A stretch of 64,000 bases of DNA from Bryobacterales bacterium. GTDB taxonomy: Bacteria; Acidobacteriota; Terriglobia; Bryobacterales; Bryobacteraceae. The stretch covers positions 124,001-188,000 of the forward strand of contig JADLDI010000008.1 of assembly GCA_020846745.1 (NCBI GenBank). Reading direction: 5' to 3'. The notes under the pieces are model-generated. The model was not told the origin of the DNA. It saw only the letters and a program-made list of their open reading frames with translations, and did not search any database. Both the position numbers and the translations under genes were made by a program. Below are positions 1 to 8,469 of this stretch, piece by piece. Within the stretch, counting starts at the first letter, position 1, and each line of letters opens with the position of its first letter.

Positions 1-1134
1 AGTAGGCGCGCGATGCGGGGAGGAACGGCGGGAGAAGGCGAGGAGGTCTGAAACGATCCGTCCGACACGCGACGTTTCGGCGACGATCTGGCCGAGGTAC
101 TTGCGGAAATCGGGGAGGCGCTCCTGCGGCACACCTTCGTCTTTCAATAAACGCTGCAGCAGCATGGCGAGATTGAGGACACCGGCGACAGGGTTGTTAA
201 TCTCATGCGCGACGCTGGCGGACAGTTGGCCCAAGGAGGCGAGCCGGTCAGTCTGCTGTAGTTTACGGTGGGCAAGGTCGAGCGCTTTGGTGCGCTCTTC
301 GACTTTGCTTTCGAGTTTCTGGGTGAACTCGTTGATCTCGTCGAGGGCCTTGCGCAGCCGTTCGCGCATGTCGTCGAAACTGGCGGCCAGTTCTGTGATT
401 TCGCCGCTGTTTTGGGGTACAGGGATGGGTTCGGCAAGCTCCATGCGGCTGATCGCCCCGGCGCCACGAATCAACAGATGGATCGGGTTGCTGATGAACT
501 TGCGGACGAAGAAATAGACCAGCAGGCAGATCAGGAGGATTTCGATACAGACGCGAAGGAGAACACGTTTTTGAATACTGGCAAGTTCCGAGTCGGCGGT
601 GTCGAGTTTCAGGTCGATTTCGAGGACACCCAACACGCGCGTAGCCAAGGGGTGAGCGTGGCAGGCGGCTTCGCTACAGGAACGTTCGTTGTAAATCGGG
701 GTGACCATGGCGAGGCTTCGTCCGCCATCGGCACGGTCGACAATCCGCTGGTGGGCTCCCAAGTTGCGACGCTTGAGCAGTTGGGAGTTCGAGTGGCAGA
801 CCGAGCATGTCTCATGATCTTTGGTGACGCGGGTATTGACTTCGGATGGATTGGTGGAGAACGTGACCTGACCGTCGCGGTTGAACATCCGGATCCGGTC
901 GATGCCCTGTTTGAGGGCGATGGTCTCCATCACCTGATAGACGTCGTTGCGGCGATCCGCCAACATGGCGTGCCAGGTGGCGCTGGTGATACTACGGGAC
1001 AACTGGTCGGCTCCCTGGCTAATGAGTCCAAGGAGTTGCCGTTCTTCCGCTTTGAAAGTGAACAGGCCGGAAAAGACGGCCACAGCCACCACAATCGCCG
1101 TTAAGGCGATCATGAGCTTGGTGACCAACCTCAT
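1..1134 (-). CDS. Sensor histidine kinase with periplasmic di-heme c-type sensor domain (3' end outside window)
   Basis: The 378 codons seen run off the window edge, so the ATP-binding CA domain is missing from view. Order: TM helix at residues 8-27, an extracytoplasmic sensor of about 160 residues, second TM at 191-210, HAMP-like linker and coiled coil (211-300), then HisKA with phospho-acceptor His310 in the motif SVAHEINNP. The sensor carries CSVCH (110-114) and CSEAACH (153-159), a CX2CH and a CX4CH heme-c attachment motif. Inference: covalent heme lets the kinase read redox state, NO, CO or O2 at the membrane. The start is ATG at 1134; the nearest Shine-Dalgarno-like AAGGA sits in the loop of a hairpin just upstream (1141-1160). 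The partner regulator is not visible. Confidence 0.85.
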   Translation of the reverse strand, partial: MRLVTKLMIALTAIVVAVAVFSGLFTFKAEERQLLGLISQGADQLSRSITSATWHAMLADRRNDVYQVMETIALKQGIDRIRMFNRDGQVTFSTNPSEVNTRVTKDHETCSVCHSNSQLLKRRNLGAHQRIVDRADGGRSLAMVTPIYNERSCSEAACHAHPLATRVLGVLEIDLKLDTADSELASIQKRVLLRVCIEILLICLLVYFFVRKFISNPIHLLIRGAGAISRMELAEPIPVPQNSGEITELAASFDDMRERLRKALDEINEFTQKLESKVEERTKALDLAHRKLQQTDRLASLGQLSASVAHEINNPVAGVLNLAMLLQRLLKDEGVPQERLPDFRKYLGQIVAETSRVGRIVSDLLAFSRRSSPHRAPT

Positions 1135-1140
1135 ACAATT

Positions 1141-1160
1141 ATCAGAGTCCTTACTCTGAT
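1141..1160 (-). promoter_or_regulatory. Perfect 8-bp hairpin in the leader of the heme sensor kinase
   Basis: ATCAGAGT and ACTCTGAT flank a 4-nt loop, 6 nt upstream of the kinase start codon. On the minus strand the loop reads AAGG followed by A, the only purine-rich Shine-Dalgarno-like stretch before the ATG. There is no T-run after it, so a terminator for the upstream esterase is unlikely. It may be an operator palindrome or a translational control hairpin; the sequence cannot separate these. Confidence 0.4.
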
Positions 1161-1197
1161 TATACGCGTGAGGTCAGGCCAATGGTGTGTTTATCGA

Positions 1198-3267
1198 CTA
1201 TTCGGATACGGGGAGGCGCTCGCGGCGGCTCCGGAGGAGGACTTCGGCCGGCGCGGCGACCATTTTACGGTACTCGGAGGCGTGAAGGGGGCGATCGAGG
1301 AGGTCGACAGGATTGACGACCGTGACCTTGCGGGGAGCGATGGCGCGAATGAGATCGTCAAGGTCGTACTTGGCGAGCATGCCGGGCACGGCGACCTCAT
1401 AGATGTGGCGGTGGATGGGACGTTCAACGCCGAGACGTAAGAGAGCAGGGGACTGCTGCGTGATCACCTTATTGATGCGACTGTCGAGGGTTGCGGCGTG
1501 GAGTACATAAACGCCGCCGCTCCCGTTGCCGATCGCGGTGACGCCATGCTTCTGGACATCGGACCGAGAGAGGAGGTAGTCCACGGACCGGGTGACGTCT
1601 TCGGCGCGGAAGCCGGTGAGCGACTTGCCGACGAGATAGGACTGGAAGGCGAGGGCGAAGTCGCCGACGAGGTCCTGTGGACGGTCGACGGGAATTTCGG
1701 GCGTGCCGCGAGGTTGGATGGTGAGGACGAGGTAGCCATCGCGAGCGAGCATGTCGGCGTCGCTCCCAGTGGATGCGGTCATCTGCTTGGACCGGGAATC
1801 AACGATGACGGCGGCACGGTGCGGACCTGCGGCGGTGGGCACCATCAGGGCGCCGGTGACGGGTACGCCGCCATTCATTAGCAGAGAGACGAGTTGCAGT
1901 TCGTAGGTGTCGCGACGTTCGGTGCGGTGGACGGTTATGGGCGGGGGTGGGCCGTTAGGCGGAACCTGAATACCGGCGAGGCGGCGGACCTCCTTCGGCA
2001 GGTCCTGTGGTGTGACCTTGCGGTTGAAGCCGCCGGCACGTTTGCGGTTGAGGCTGAAGACGGTCTCGCCGCCGAGGGAGTCGGCGACCTGCCCGGTCTT
2101 GGTGCAGAGGATCTTCTCTAACGGGTCGAGACGGACGACCTCTTCACGCGGGTCGCCGTTGCCGTTGGCCAGGTGTTTGATGAAGAACGTATAGATGGCT
2201 TCGCGGGATTGGAGCGGGACGCCGTGCGGTCCGGGACCGATGAACCAGCCGATGCGGTCTTCGGCTGCGAACAGCTTATAGAACCGGCGTGCTTCGTCGT
2301 AGGATTGGCGGGCGCCTTCGAGGGGGAAGAAGTCGTTGATGGTGGACGCGATCAGGTAGGGTTTGGGGGCGAATAACTCGATGTAATCGGCGATGTCCAA
2401 GTCTTCGGTAAGGAAGTGGGCGAGGGACTGTTCGCCATCCTGCGGGCCTAAGTTATCGAGTAACTGCTCCCAGGATGTAATGTAACAGGCGGGTGCGGCG
2501 GCCTGAACGCGGGTGTCGAGGGCGGCGATGTAAGTGGTGATGGTTCCGCCGCCGGAGCAACCGGTGACGCCGATGCGCTTGGGATCGACATCGGGGCGTG
2601 TGAGCAGGTAGTCGATGCCGCGCATGCCGTCCCACACGCGGTAGCGGGCGACGTTGTCACCGATCAGGACGGCGTGGCCGTTGGCATGACTGTGTTCTTG
2701 CGTGGTGGCGCCGACTTTGGAGGTGCGCAGGTCGGGATCGTAGTATTGGAGGCGTTCGCCCTGTCCTATGGGGTCGTACTTGAGGACAACAAAGCCTTTG
2801 CGGGCGAGGCCGATAGCGGTGACGCGTTCTCCTTCCTTGCCTTCCGGACTGTGGCCGACCGGCATCAGGACTGCCGGGAAAGGCCCTTGGCCGCGAGTGG
2901 GCAGATAGACGTTCGCGGGGACGTAGAAGTTGGGGAGACTCTCGTAGATGATCTTCTCGTACCGGTAGCCGTCGCGCTCTTCGGCGCCCACGTGCTGGAC
3001 GTTGAGCGGACCTTTTTGAGTGGGCAAGCCGCCCATGAGGCGGAGTAACTTCTCGCGAACCAACTTCTGGCGCTCAATGGCTTCAGCCTGGGTTCTAATG
3101 GCCGAGATACCCTGCGCGCGGTCCTTTAGATACTTCTTACCGAGGTTGTTGAGATAGAGCTTTAACTGATCGCGGGTGGTCTGGCCTTTGTTGGGATAGA
3201 GAACCCAGGGGTCGTCTGCAGCCGCGGCAGTCAGGGCGGTGAGGAGCAGAGTGGTGGCGAGTCTCAT
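1198..3267 (-). CDS. Secreted two-domain alpha/beta hydrolase, acetyl xylan esterase-like
   Basis: 689 residues with an N-terminal signal peptide (hydrophobic 4-16, cleavage near AAAADD). The first half is an acetyl xylan esterase/dienelactone hydrolase-type fold: nucleophile elbow GCSGGG with Ser238, a downstream APKPYLIAS segment with Asp nearby, and a GPGPHG histidine motif. The second half repeats a hydrolase fold with a GNGSGG elbow near residue 590 but a less clear triad, so it may be a pseudo-catalytic copy. Likely role: removing acetyl or other ester groups from plant polysaccharide outside the cytoplasm. It is the second gene of an operon, 2 nt after the Gfo/Idh/MocA gene. The exact substrate is unknown. 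Confidence 0.8.
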   Translation of the reverse strand: MRLATTLLLTALTAAAADDPWVLYPNKGQTTRDQLKLYLNNLGKKYLKDRAQGISAIRTQAEAIERQKLVREKLLRLMGGLPTQKGPLNVQHVGAEERDGYRYEKIIYESLPNFYVPANVYLPTRGQGPFPAVLMPVGHSPEGKEGERVTAIGLARKGFVVLKYDPIGQGERLQYYDPDLRTSKVGATTQEHSHANGHAVLIGDNVARYRVWDGMRGIDYLLTRPDVDPKRIGVTGCSGGGTITTYIAALDTRVQAAAPACYITSWEQLLDNLGPQDGEQSLAHFLTEDLDIADYIELFAPKPYLIASTINDFFPLEGARQSYDEARRFYKLFAAEDRIGWFIGPGPHGVPLQSREAIYTFFIKHLANGNGDPREEVVRLDPLEKILCTKTGQVADSLGGETVFSLNRKRAGGFNRKVTPQDLPKEVRRLAGIQVPPNGPPPPITVHRTERRDTYELQLVSLLMNGGVPVTGALMVPTAAGPHRAAVIVDSRSKQMTASTGSDADMLARDGYLVLTIQPRGTPEIPVDRPQDLVGDFALAFQSYLVGKSLTGFRAEDVTRSVDYLLSRSDVQKHGVTAIGNGSGGVYVLHAATLDSRINKVITQQSPALLRLGVERPIHRHIYEVAVPGMLAKYDLDDLIRAIAPRKVTVVNPVDLLDRPLHASEYRKMVAAPAEVLLRSRRERLPVSE

Positions 3268-3269
3268 GG

Positions 3270-4565
3270 CTACGCTCCGTGGATCTCGACGGGCTTGCGG
3301 GTCTTGTACTTGCCTCGGGTAAAGTCAGGCACTTCGACGGGTGCGCTGCCGGCCGCCACGGACTTGACGGTTAGAGGGTAGATGGAACTCCAGACGGCAG
3401 TGTCGTAGACGTCGATTGGGGTCTGGGTACGGTTCTTGACGGCTTGGAGGAACTGGTGGATTTCGATGTAATCCGCGCCGCCGTGGCCTTGTCCCATGGC
3501 AGAGGGCGACAGGTCGCGCCAGAGGGGATGCTCGTACTCGGCGTAGTATTTCTCAGGGTCTTCCCAGGCTTCCTTCTTGGGAGAGCGGCCGTCGAAGTAG
3601 AACTTGTCGAGAGTGCCCATGTAGATGCCTTCGGTGCCTTGGACGCGGAGGATGAGGTCGTAGGGACGAGGGGAGCAGGTGTCGTGATAGAGGGTGACGG
3701 TGGCGCCGTTCTCGGTCCTTATAAGAGTGGTGTTCACGTCGCCTAAGGCATATTTGCGGGTGGCATTGGGGTTATCTTTGCCGAAGTTCTTTTCGACGAA
3801 CTTATTCATGCCGCGGGACTTACTGCTCATGGAGACTAAGTGGGTGAAGCGGTCGCCGCGGTTGATGTCGAGCCACCAAGCGATGGGGCCGAGGGGATGT
3901 GTCGGATAGAGGTTGCCGTTGTTCCGGACCGCGTGCATGCCGCGCCAGGTAATGGTGCCGGCGGGTCCGCGTTCGCCGCCTCGGGAGACGAACGCCGTTC
4001 GAACGTCGTGCTGGTAGCCGCCTTCGCAATGGGTGAGTTCGCCGAACAGGCCCTTGCGAATCATATTGAGGACCAGGAGGGCGTTGCGGAAGTAGCAAAC
4101 GTTCTCAAGGATCATGCAGGGCATGCCGGTCTCTTCCGAGGCGTTGACCATGTCCCAGCACTGCTCGACAGAGGCGGCCGCCGGAACCTCGGTGGCGGCG
4201 TACTTGCCGGCGCGCATGGTGGCGACGGACATGGGCGAGTGGAGTTCCCACGGGCCGGCGTTGATGACAGCATCGAGGTCGTCGCGCTGGAGCATGCGCT
4301 TCCAATCGTCAACGCCCTGGCCGTAGACTTCGGGACGCTTGCCGAGGGCTTTCTCGACCAGGGCGGCGGCACGGGTTTGAGCCGTTTCGTTGATGTCGCA
4401 GACGGCGGGGACTTCGACGGGGAACTTGAGGGTGGTCCGCAAGAGGCCTGTGCCGCGGCTGCCGATGCCGATAAGGCCGACTCGGACGGGCCGGGTCAAA
4501 GGCGGTTTGGATTGTGCCGCCAAGGCGGTCGTGCTTAGGAACTCTCGCCGGGTCCAGATCTTCAT
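3270..4565 (-). CDS. Tat-signalled Gfo/Idh/MocA family oxidoreductase
   Basis: 431 residues from ATG 4565; a TTG two codons upstream is an alternative. The N-terminus TRREFLSTTALAA is a twin-arginine signal. The Rossmann nucleotide-binding motif is GLIGIGSRGTGLL, followed by the substrate domain. The usual EKP active-site motif reads TEVPAAAS here, so the canonical lysine appears to be missing, as in some exported subfamilies related to glycosidase-type Gfo/Idh proteins. Expected role: NAD(P)-dependent oxidation or redox-assisted conversion of a sugar derivative in the periplasm. First gene of an operon with the esterase at 1198-3267, suggesting joint processing of an acetylated plant glycan. 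Confidence 0.85.
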   Translation of the reverse strand: MKIWTRREFLSTTALAAQSKPPLTRPVRVGLIGIGSRGTGLLRTTLKFPVEVPAVCDINETAQTRAAALVEKALGKRPEVYGQGVDDWKRMLQRDDLDAVINAGPWELHSPMSVATMRAGKYAATEVPAAASVEQCWDMVNASEETGMPCMILENVCYFRNALLVLNMIRKGLFGELTHCEGGYQHDVRTAFVSRGGERGPAGTITWRGMHAVRNNGNLYPTHPLGPIAWWLDINRGDRFTHLVSMSSKSRGMNKFVEKNFGKDNPNATRKYALGDVNTTLIRTENGATVTLYHDTCSPRPYDLILRVQGTEGIYMGTLDKFYFDGRSPKKEAWEDPEKYYAEYEHPLWRDLSPSAMGQGHGGADYIEIHQFLQAVKNRTQTPIDVYDTAVWSSIYPLTVKSVAAGSAPVEVPDFTRGKYKTRKPVEIHGA

Positions 4566-4860
4566 AGCCAAGCATCATACTGCAAACGGGTCCGATGCAC
4601 TGGCGGGGTGAGGTTTCGAGCGTTGTTGCGCCGGATGGGGATACGAGAGAAATCGTTTGGCGACAGTAGGGGTTGAGTTAGCTGCAAGTAACAAGGCTCT
4701 ATGCGGACTTAGAAACACCGCTCCTTTGGGGATTGAGAAGAAATGCGGCCCACGCCCTTACGGTTGCGGTTCTGTTTCCGGAGCAGTGCGTCGTTGCAGT
4801 GGTTTACCGGACCCGGAGCGGATTTCTTCTCACGCCCTTGCGATCGCGGCTCGGTTGTAC
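4566..4860. repeat. Intergenic region with two degenerate 26-bp direct repeats
   Basis: No convincing gene is seen. Two copies of a CACGCCCTTxCGxTxGCGG-type sequence lie at 4751-4776 and 4831-4856, 80 bp apart and identical at about 21 of 26 positions. The unit resembles the GC-rich REP-like intergenic repeats I recall from acidobacterial and planctomycete genomes (recollection, not a search). The segment must also hold the promoter of the oxidoreductase starting at 4565, but no clear -35/-10 pair is visible. Confidence 0.45.
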
Positions 4861-5922
4861 TTACATAACCTGTTCGAGGATGGCGAAGTCGCCGGGGTTC
4901 CAGGCTTGGGCGATGATGTAGAGCTTGCCGTTTAGTTCGCGGAGAACGGCGTTGTGGATGTGCTGGAAATTGGGCAGGCCTAAGTCTTCCTTGATCATGA
5001 CCGTGGAGACCAGCTTGTCGTTCTCCATCAGGTAGACGGGTGCGCCTTTGCTGCGGTCCGGGCCATGGAGCGAGCCGACTACGGCGTAGTTGCCGAGATA
5101 GTAGATATCACAGGGGAAGGAACCGAGGGGCATCCGTAGGGTGGAAAGGTATTGGCCGTAGCGGGAGAAACGTTCGATTTCGGAATTCGGACGGTCGGCT
5201 ACGTCGATGCGCTTGGTTCCGGGGGGAACGGTGATGCCGTGGCCGGTGCCGAACTCGCCACGGCCGGTGCCCTTGCCGCCGAAAGCAAGGTCGTGCCACA
5301 TGGCTTTGAAGGGCCGGGTGCTGAGGATACGGGCAGTTAGTACAAAGTCGAGGTTCGAGTAACCGGTGGTGATGTACATCATGCCGTCTAACTGCTCGAC
5401 ATCGGTGGGGATGAAGTTGCCACGGCCGGCGAAGTAATCGGTGGCGACGGGGTGACCCATGTCGGTGCCGGGTTCGGGCGGTGTGAGGGTGTGGACCAGC
5501 TTACCGCCGACTTCCGTGGTGAATACGCGCTGGGCTTCGTTGCCGGGGAACACCAGGAAGGGCTTGCCGTCTTTGGCGTACCAGATGGTGGTGTTGTGCA
5601 TGTTGGTGTTCTTCATCTCGGCCGCGGTGGGGACCATGCGGGTGCTCTTCAGGTCGGGGCTGATCTGGATGATGCCGGCGCCTTTGAGGGCGAAGTAGGT
5701 TTCGCCCTTGCCGGGGCGGAGATCGACGGCGAAGCCGCCGTGCGCACCTTTGAGCACCTGCTGCGCTTCCTGCGGCAGGTGGCTGGACGTATAGAGGACG
5801 CGGAACTTGTATTTGCCGTGGCCGCTGGTGGCCTCGGTCGCGGCATTGGAGCGTGAGCCCGAGAACACGCCGCCGAGAACGAGCAGCGCGGCAAAACCCG
5901 CCAGAAGTGTGAGTCGCTTCAT
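4861..5922 (-). CDS. Secreted beta-propeller-like protein of unknown function
   Basis: 353 residues. Signal peptide: MKR followed by a hydrophobic run 5-20, cleavage near RSNA|ATE. The mature part has recurrent short strands (YFALKGAGIIQISPD, GMMYITTGYSNLDF, IDVADRPNSEIERF) typical of six-bladed NHL/TolB-like propellers, but I cannot assign a named family. No catalytic motif is evident. It is monocistronic as far as can be seen. Propellers with signal peptides in this lineage are often found near oxidoreductases and esterases of carbohydrate metabolism, but a specific role is not supported. Confidence 0.75.
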   Translation of the reverse strand: MKRLTLLAGFAALLVLGGVFSGSRSNAATEATSGHGKYKFRVLYTSSHLPQEAQQVLKGAHGGFAVDLRPGKGETYFALKGAGIIQISPDLKSTRMVPTAAEMKNTNMHNTTIWYAKDGKPFLVFPGNEAQRVFTTEVGGKLVHTLTPPEPGTDMGHPVATDYFAGRGNFIPTDVEQLDGMMYITTGYSNLDFVLTARILSTRPFKAMWHDLAFGGKGTGRGEFGTGHGITVPPGTKRIDVADRPNSEIERFSRYGQYLSTLRMPLGSFPCDIYYLGNYAVVGSLHGPDRSKGAPVYLMENDKLVSTVMIKEDLGLPNFQHIHNAVLRELNGKLYIIAQAWNPGDFAILEQVM

Positions 5923-6003
5923 AGTATTCCTGTGTTGGTGGAAAGAAGCATTATATCCATGTCGGATGAATCGGCCACAGCGGGACGCAGACTGGGGGTG
6001 TGG

Positions 6004-6636
6004 TTACGCTGCTTTGGGGGTGTTGTTCTTCCAGGCAAAACGGGCCATGCGGAGAAGGAGTACGGGGACGGGGCAGCCGACGTTGCGGGCCATTTTCTTG
6101 ATTTCCTGGCGGTCGGCTTCGGCGAAGCCAGCCAGCATTTCCTCTTCGGTGAGTCCGACCTTCTTTGGGGGAGTTCGTTTCGCAAAGCGTTGAATTTTCT
6201 GGAGTTCGGTGAGGGGCGGGAGTGTGCGCTGATCCGTTTCCGGGTTGGTTTTGAGGGTTTCGATGGCGCGGTTCGTTTGGAAATCTTTGAGTTGTTTGAG
6301 GGCGCGGTTGTAGGAGCCTTCGAAGCGGGTGTAGTAGCGGGAGAAGAGGTCTGCTAACTGGCGGGTTTTGGGGTCGGTGAGGGGGTCCTGGTCTTCGGCG
6401 CATTCAAACAGGAGGGCGGCTTCGGCTTCCTGGGCGCGGAACATGTTCCAACGGGCGGTGAGGACGCGCTCGAAGGCGGTGGTTTCGATTACTCCTTCTG
6501 GTTTGCATTGGGCAAGGAGTTCGTTTCGCAAAGTGTTGAAATCGTTGAGTTGATGGGCGAGGACTATGTTGGAGGTCAAGCCGTGACGGCGCGCGTTCTG
6601 GTTGCCTTGCTTGGGGGTAGAGGTGTTTTCGGACAT
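6004..6636 (-). CDS. Hypothetical protein with N-terminal GNxNAxxHG motif
   Basis: 210 residues from ATG 6636, chosen because the protein then begins MSENTSTPKQGNQNARRHGL, the usual N-terminus of a family that I recall as widespread in Acidobacteria and Planctomycetes and sometimes annotated terminase-small-subunit-like. The body is alpha-helical and highly charged with no TM segment or catalytic motif. An in-frame extension to 6861 is open but its composition looks non-coding. It lies downstream of the TIR gene, separated by about 310 bp that contain a candidate terminator and a palindrome, so it is probably a separate transcript. Function unknown. Confidence 0.65.
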   Translation of the reverse strand: MSENTSTPKQGNQNARRHGLTSNIVLAHQLNDFNTLRNELLAQCKPEGVIETTAFERVLTARWNMFRAQEAEAALLFECAEDQDPLTDPKTRQLADLFSRYYTRFEGSYNRALKQLKDFQTNRAIETLKTNPETDQRTLPPLTELQKIQRFAKRTPPKKVGLTEEEMLAGFAEADRQEIKKMARNVGCPVPVLLLRMARFAWKNNTPKAA

Positions 6637-6945
6637 TGTCGTCTGGTCCTGTCTGAGGGGCTCGGGTGCGCCCTCGGCGACCCCTCCTTGACAGTCGGGG
6701 TTCCGGTCGGGCATGGCAGGACGGCCGGGAGGTGGTGCTGGGTTGCAGCAGTGTTGACCATGGGCGACGCGCGCCCATGGCTCGGCGAGCGAGAGTAGAG
6801 CCGAAAAGAGAAAAAGCCCGCACGGGGCGGACTCTGAGGGGAGGATACCACTCGGTGTCAACCGTTTCTGGCGAAAAAAAGGCGGAAATCGGACACGGTT
6901 TGTTGCAAATAAACGGGATAATTTTTTTGAATTGGTTGTGAACGG
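6637..6945. other. Gene-free 309-bp interval with a 9-bp palindrome and candidate terminator
   Basis: No gene is supported. The interval holds a perfect inverted repeat CCATGGGCG-5 nt-CGCCCATGG (6758-6780), about 120 bp upstream of the GNxNAxxHG gene start, and a candidate Rho-independent terminator for the TIR operon (6807-6828). The palindrome could be an operator or the hairpin of a repeat element. Confidence 0.5.
6807..6828 (-). terminator. Candidate intrinsic terminator after the TIR gene
   Basis: On the minus strand GCCC-5 nt-GGGC is followed directly by CTTTTTCTCTTTT-like sequence (seen as an A-rich run at 6803-6815 on the plus strand). It lies about 118 nt past the TIR stop codon. 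The stem is short (4 bp, extendable with mismatches), so this is tentative. Confidence 0.4.
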
Positions 6946-8463
6946 CTATTTGGGGAGTTGCAGGATTTGGGAAAAGCGGGCGGCGGCGGGGGCCAGGTCG
7001 TCGCGTTCTGTCTTTAGGCGGTCGAGGTGGGAGGCGAGGATTGCGTTGAGGGCGGTGAGGTGGGAACGGCACTGGCCGTGTGCATCGTTTAGGAGTTGGC
7101 GGGCGGTGGGTTCGTCGTGAAGGAGGAATCGGGTTAGGGCGAGTTCCATTTGAGCCAGGCAGAGTTTGTCTTCGGGGGCGGTTATGCGCTCTTCGGTTTC
7201 GGCATCGAAGTACCAGGGCCAGCGGTTTTCCTCGAGGCCGGCGATCTGTTTATTGGCGAGCCAGGCGATGGCGGTTTGGCCGGCGTCGGCTGCGCGGTTG
7301 AGGTCGCCCTGGAGGCGGAGGATACGGGCGCTTTCGATGGCGCCTAGTGGGAAGCGGTCGAGCTGGCCGTAGAGGCGGAGGGCGTCCGGGTATTCGCCGC
7401 GTTTAAAGTGCTGGTCGGCGAGGTTGTTGAGATAGCGCGGGGTGGCGGGTGAGAGGTCTTTGGCTTTCTGGAAGTCGAGCAGGGCCTGGCGGCGGCGGCC
7501 CAGTTTGTCGTTGAGGATGCCTTTCTGGAAGTGGGCTTCGGCGTATTGGGGGCGCAGGAGGGCGGCCTGGTCGTAGAGTTCCATGGCGCGGGTGGGGTCG
7601 CCGTTGGCAAGGAGGCGGTCGCCTTCGAACAGGGCGAAGTAAGGGTTAGTGGGATTATTGGCGCGGAGTTGTTTGAGTTCCTGCTGATAGAAGACGGGGT
7701 CAGAGCGTTTGAGCTGGTCGAGCTTGATGACGGCTAGCCCGGTTTGCGCGCGGCCATTCCATGGGTTCCAGCGGAGGGCGTTGTTGAAGGGAGCGGAGGC
7801 GGGTTGATAGCGACCGATATCGAGGAGGGCTTCGCCGGCTTGGATGTGGTTGGATTGGAGGCGCCACCAGGCGTAGGTGAGGATGCCCGTTAGGAGCGCG
7901 GCCAGCAGCCAATACCAATGGCGTGCGAAGCGGCGGACGGGTGGCGGGATGGGAATCGGCAGCGGCGCCGGCTGCGGCCGGCGAAGTTCGTTAATGACGT
8001 TGCGCAGGCCTTCGATGGCGTTGGCTAAACCATGGTCCTTGGTGGGCCAATCGACGACGGGTTTGCCGTCTTTGGGGAAGACCTGGAGTTTGGCGAAGCG
8101 GGAGGTTTTCCAGTCGGCGGGAGTGAGGATGATGGGGATTACTCGCGCTTCGCCTTTGGCGTGGCGTTCGAGAGCGCGGGTCATTTCAATGTCGTTGCAG
8201 TAAGCGGAGGCGAGGAAGTTCGGGGTGACCAGGAGGAGGATGATTTCGGCGTTATCGAGGTTGTCGTCGATTTGGCCGGCCCATTCCTGGCCGCCGGTGA
8301 TGCGGCGATCGTGCCAGAGGTCGATGAGGCCTTCGTTTTTGAGTTGGGCAAGCCAGATGACGACCGCTTCACGCCAGGCATCGTCCGCATGGGAGTAGGA
8401 GACGAAGATGCGGAGGCGTGGTTTGGGATGGACGGCGGGAGCAGGGGCAGCGGCGGAAGCCAT
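6946..8463 (-). CDS. TIR domain - transmembrane - TPR protein
   Basis: 505 residues. An N-terminal TIR domain (about 17-160) opens with IFVSYSHADD and has the region TPNFLASAYCNDIEM, where Glu93 matches the catalytic glutamate of NAD-cleaving TIRs of the 'YCxDxEM' bacterial type. A proline-rich linker (163-175) leads to one TM helix (182-200) preceded by RRFARH, predicting TIR inside and the C-terminal half outside. Residues 205-395 form about five TPR-like repeats. It starts 6 nt after the WD40-caspase stop codon, so the two are co-transcribed. Inference: NADase or signal-nucleotide-making effector or transducer paired with a caspase-like protease, comparable in logic to TIR-caspase defence systems. 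Enzymatic activity is untested. Confidence 0.88.
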   Translation of the reverse strand: MASAAAPAPAVHPKPRLRIFVSYSHADDAWREAVVIWLAQLKNEGLIDLWHDRRITGGQEWAGQIDDNLDNAEIILLLVTPNFLASAYCNDIEMTRALERHAKGEARVIPIILTPADWKTSRFAKLQVFPKDGKPVVDWPTKDHGLANAIEGLRNVINELRRPQPAPLPIPIPPPVRRFARHWYWLLAALLTGILTYAWWRLQSNHIQAGEALLDIGRYQPASAPFNNALRWNPWNGRAQTGLAVIKLDQLKRSDPVFYQQELKQLRANNPTNPYFALFEGDRLLANGDPTRAMELYDQAALLRPQYAEAHFQKGILNDKLGRRRQALLDFQKAKDLSPATPRYLNNLADQHFKRGEYPDALRLYGQLDRFPLGAIESARILRLQGDLNRAADAGQTAIAWLANKQIAGLEENRWPWYFDAETEERITAPEDKLCLAQMELALTRFLLHDEPTARQLLNDAHGQCRSHLTALNAILASHLDRLKTERDDLAPAAARFSQILQLPK

Positions 8464-8469
8464 GGCGTT

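Noticed and set aside
268..1104. 278-codon plus-strand frame opposite the heme sensor kinase
   Set aside because: The minus strand carries continuous sensor-kinase motifs; the plus frame has no recognisable domain.
6637..6861. N-terminal extension of the GNxNAxxHG protein
   Set aside because: It lacks homology-like composition and the family start motif fits ATG 6636.
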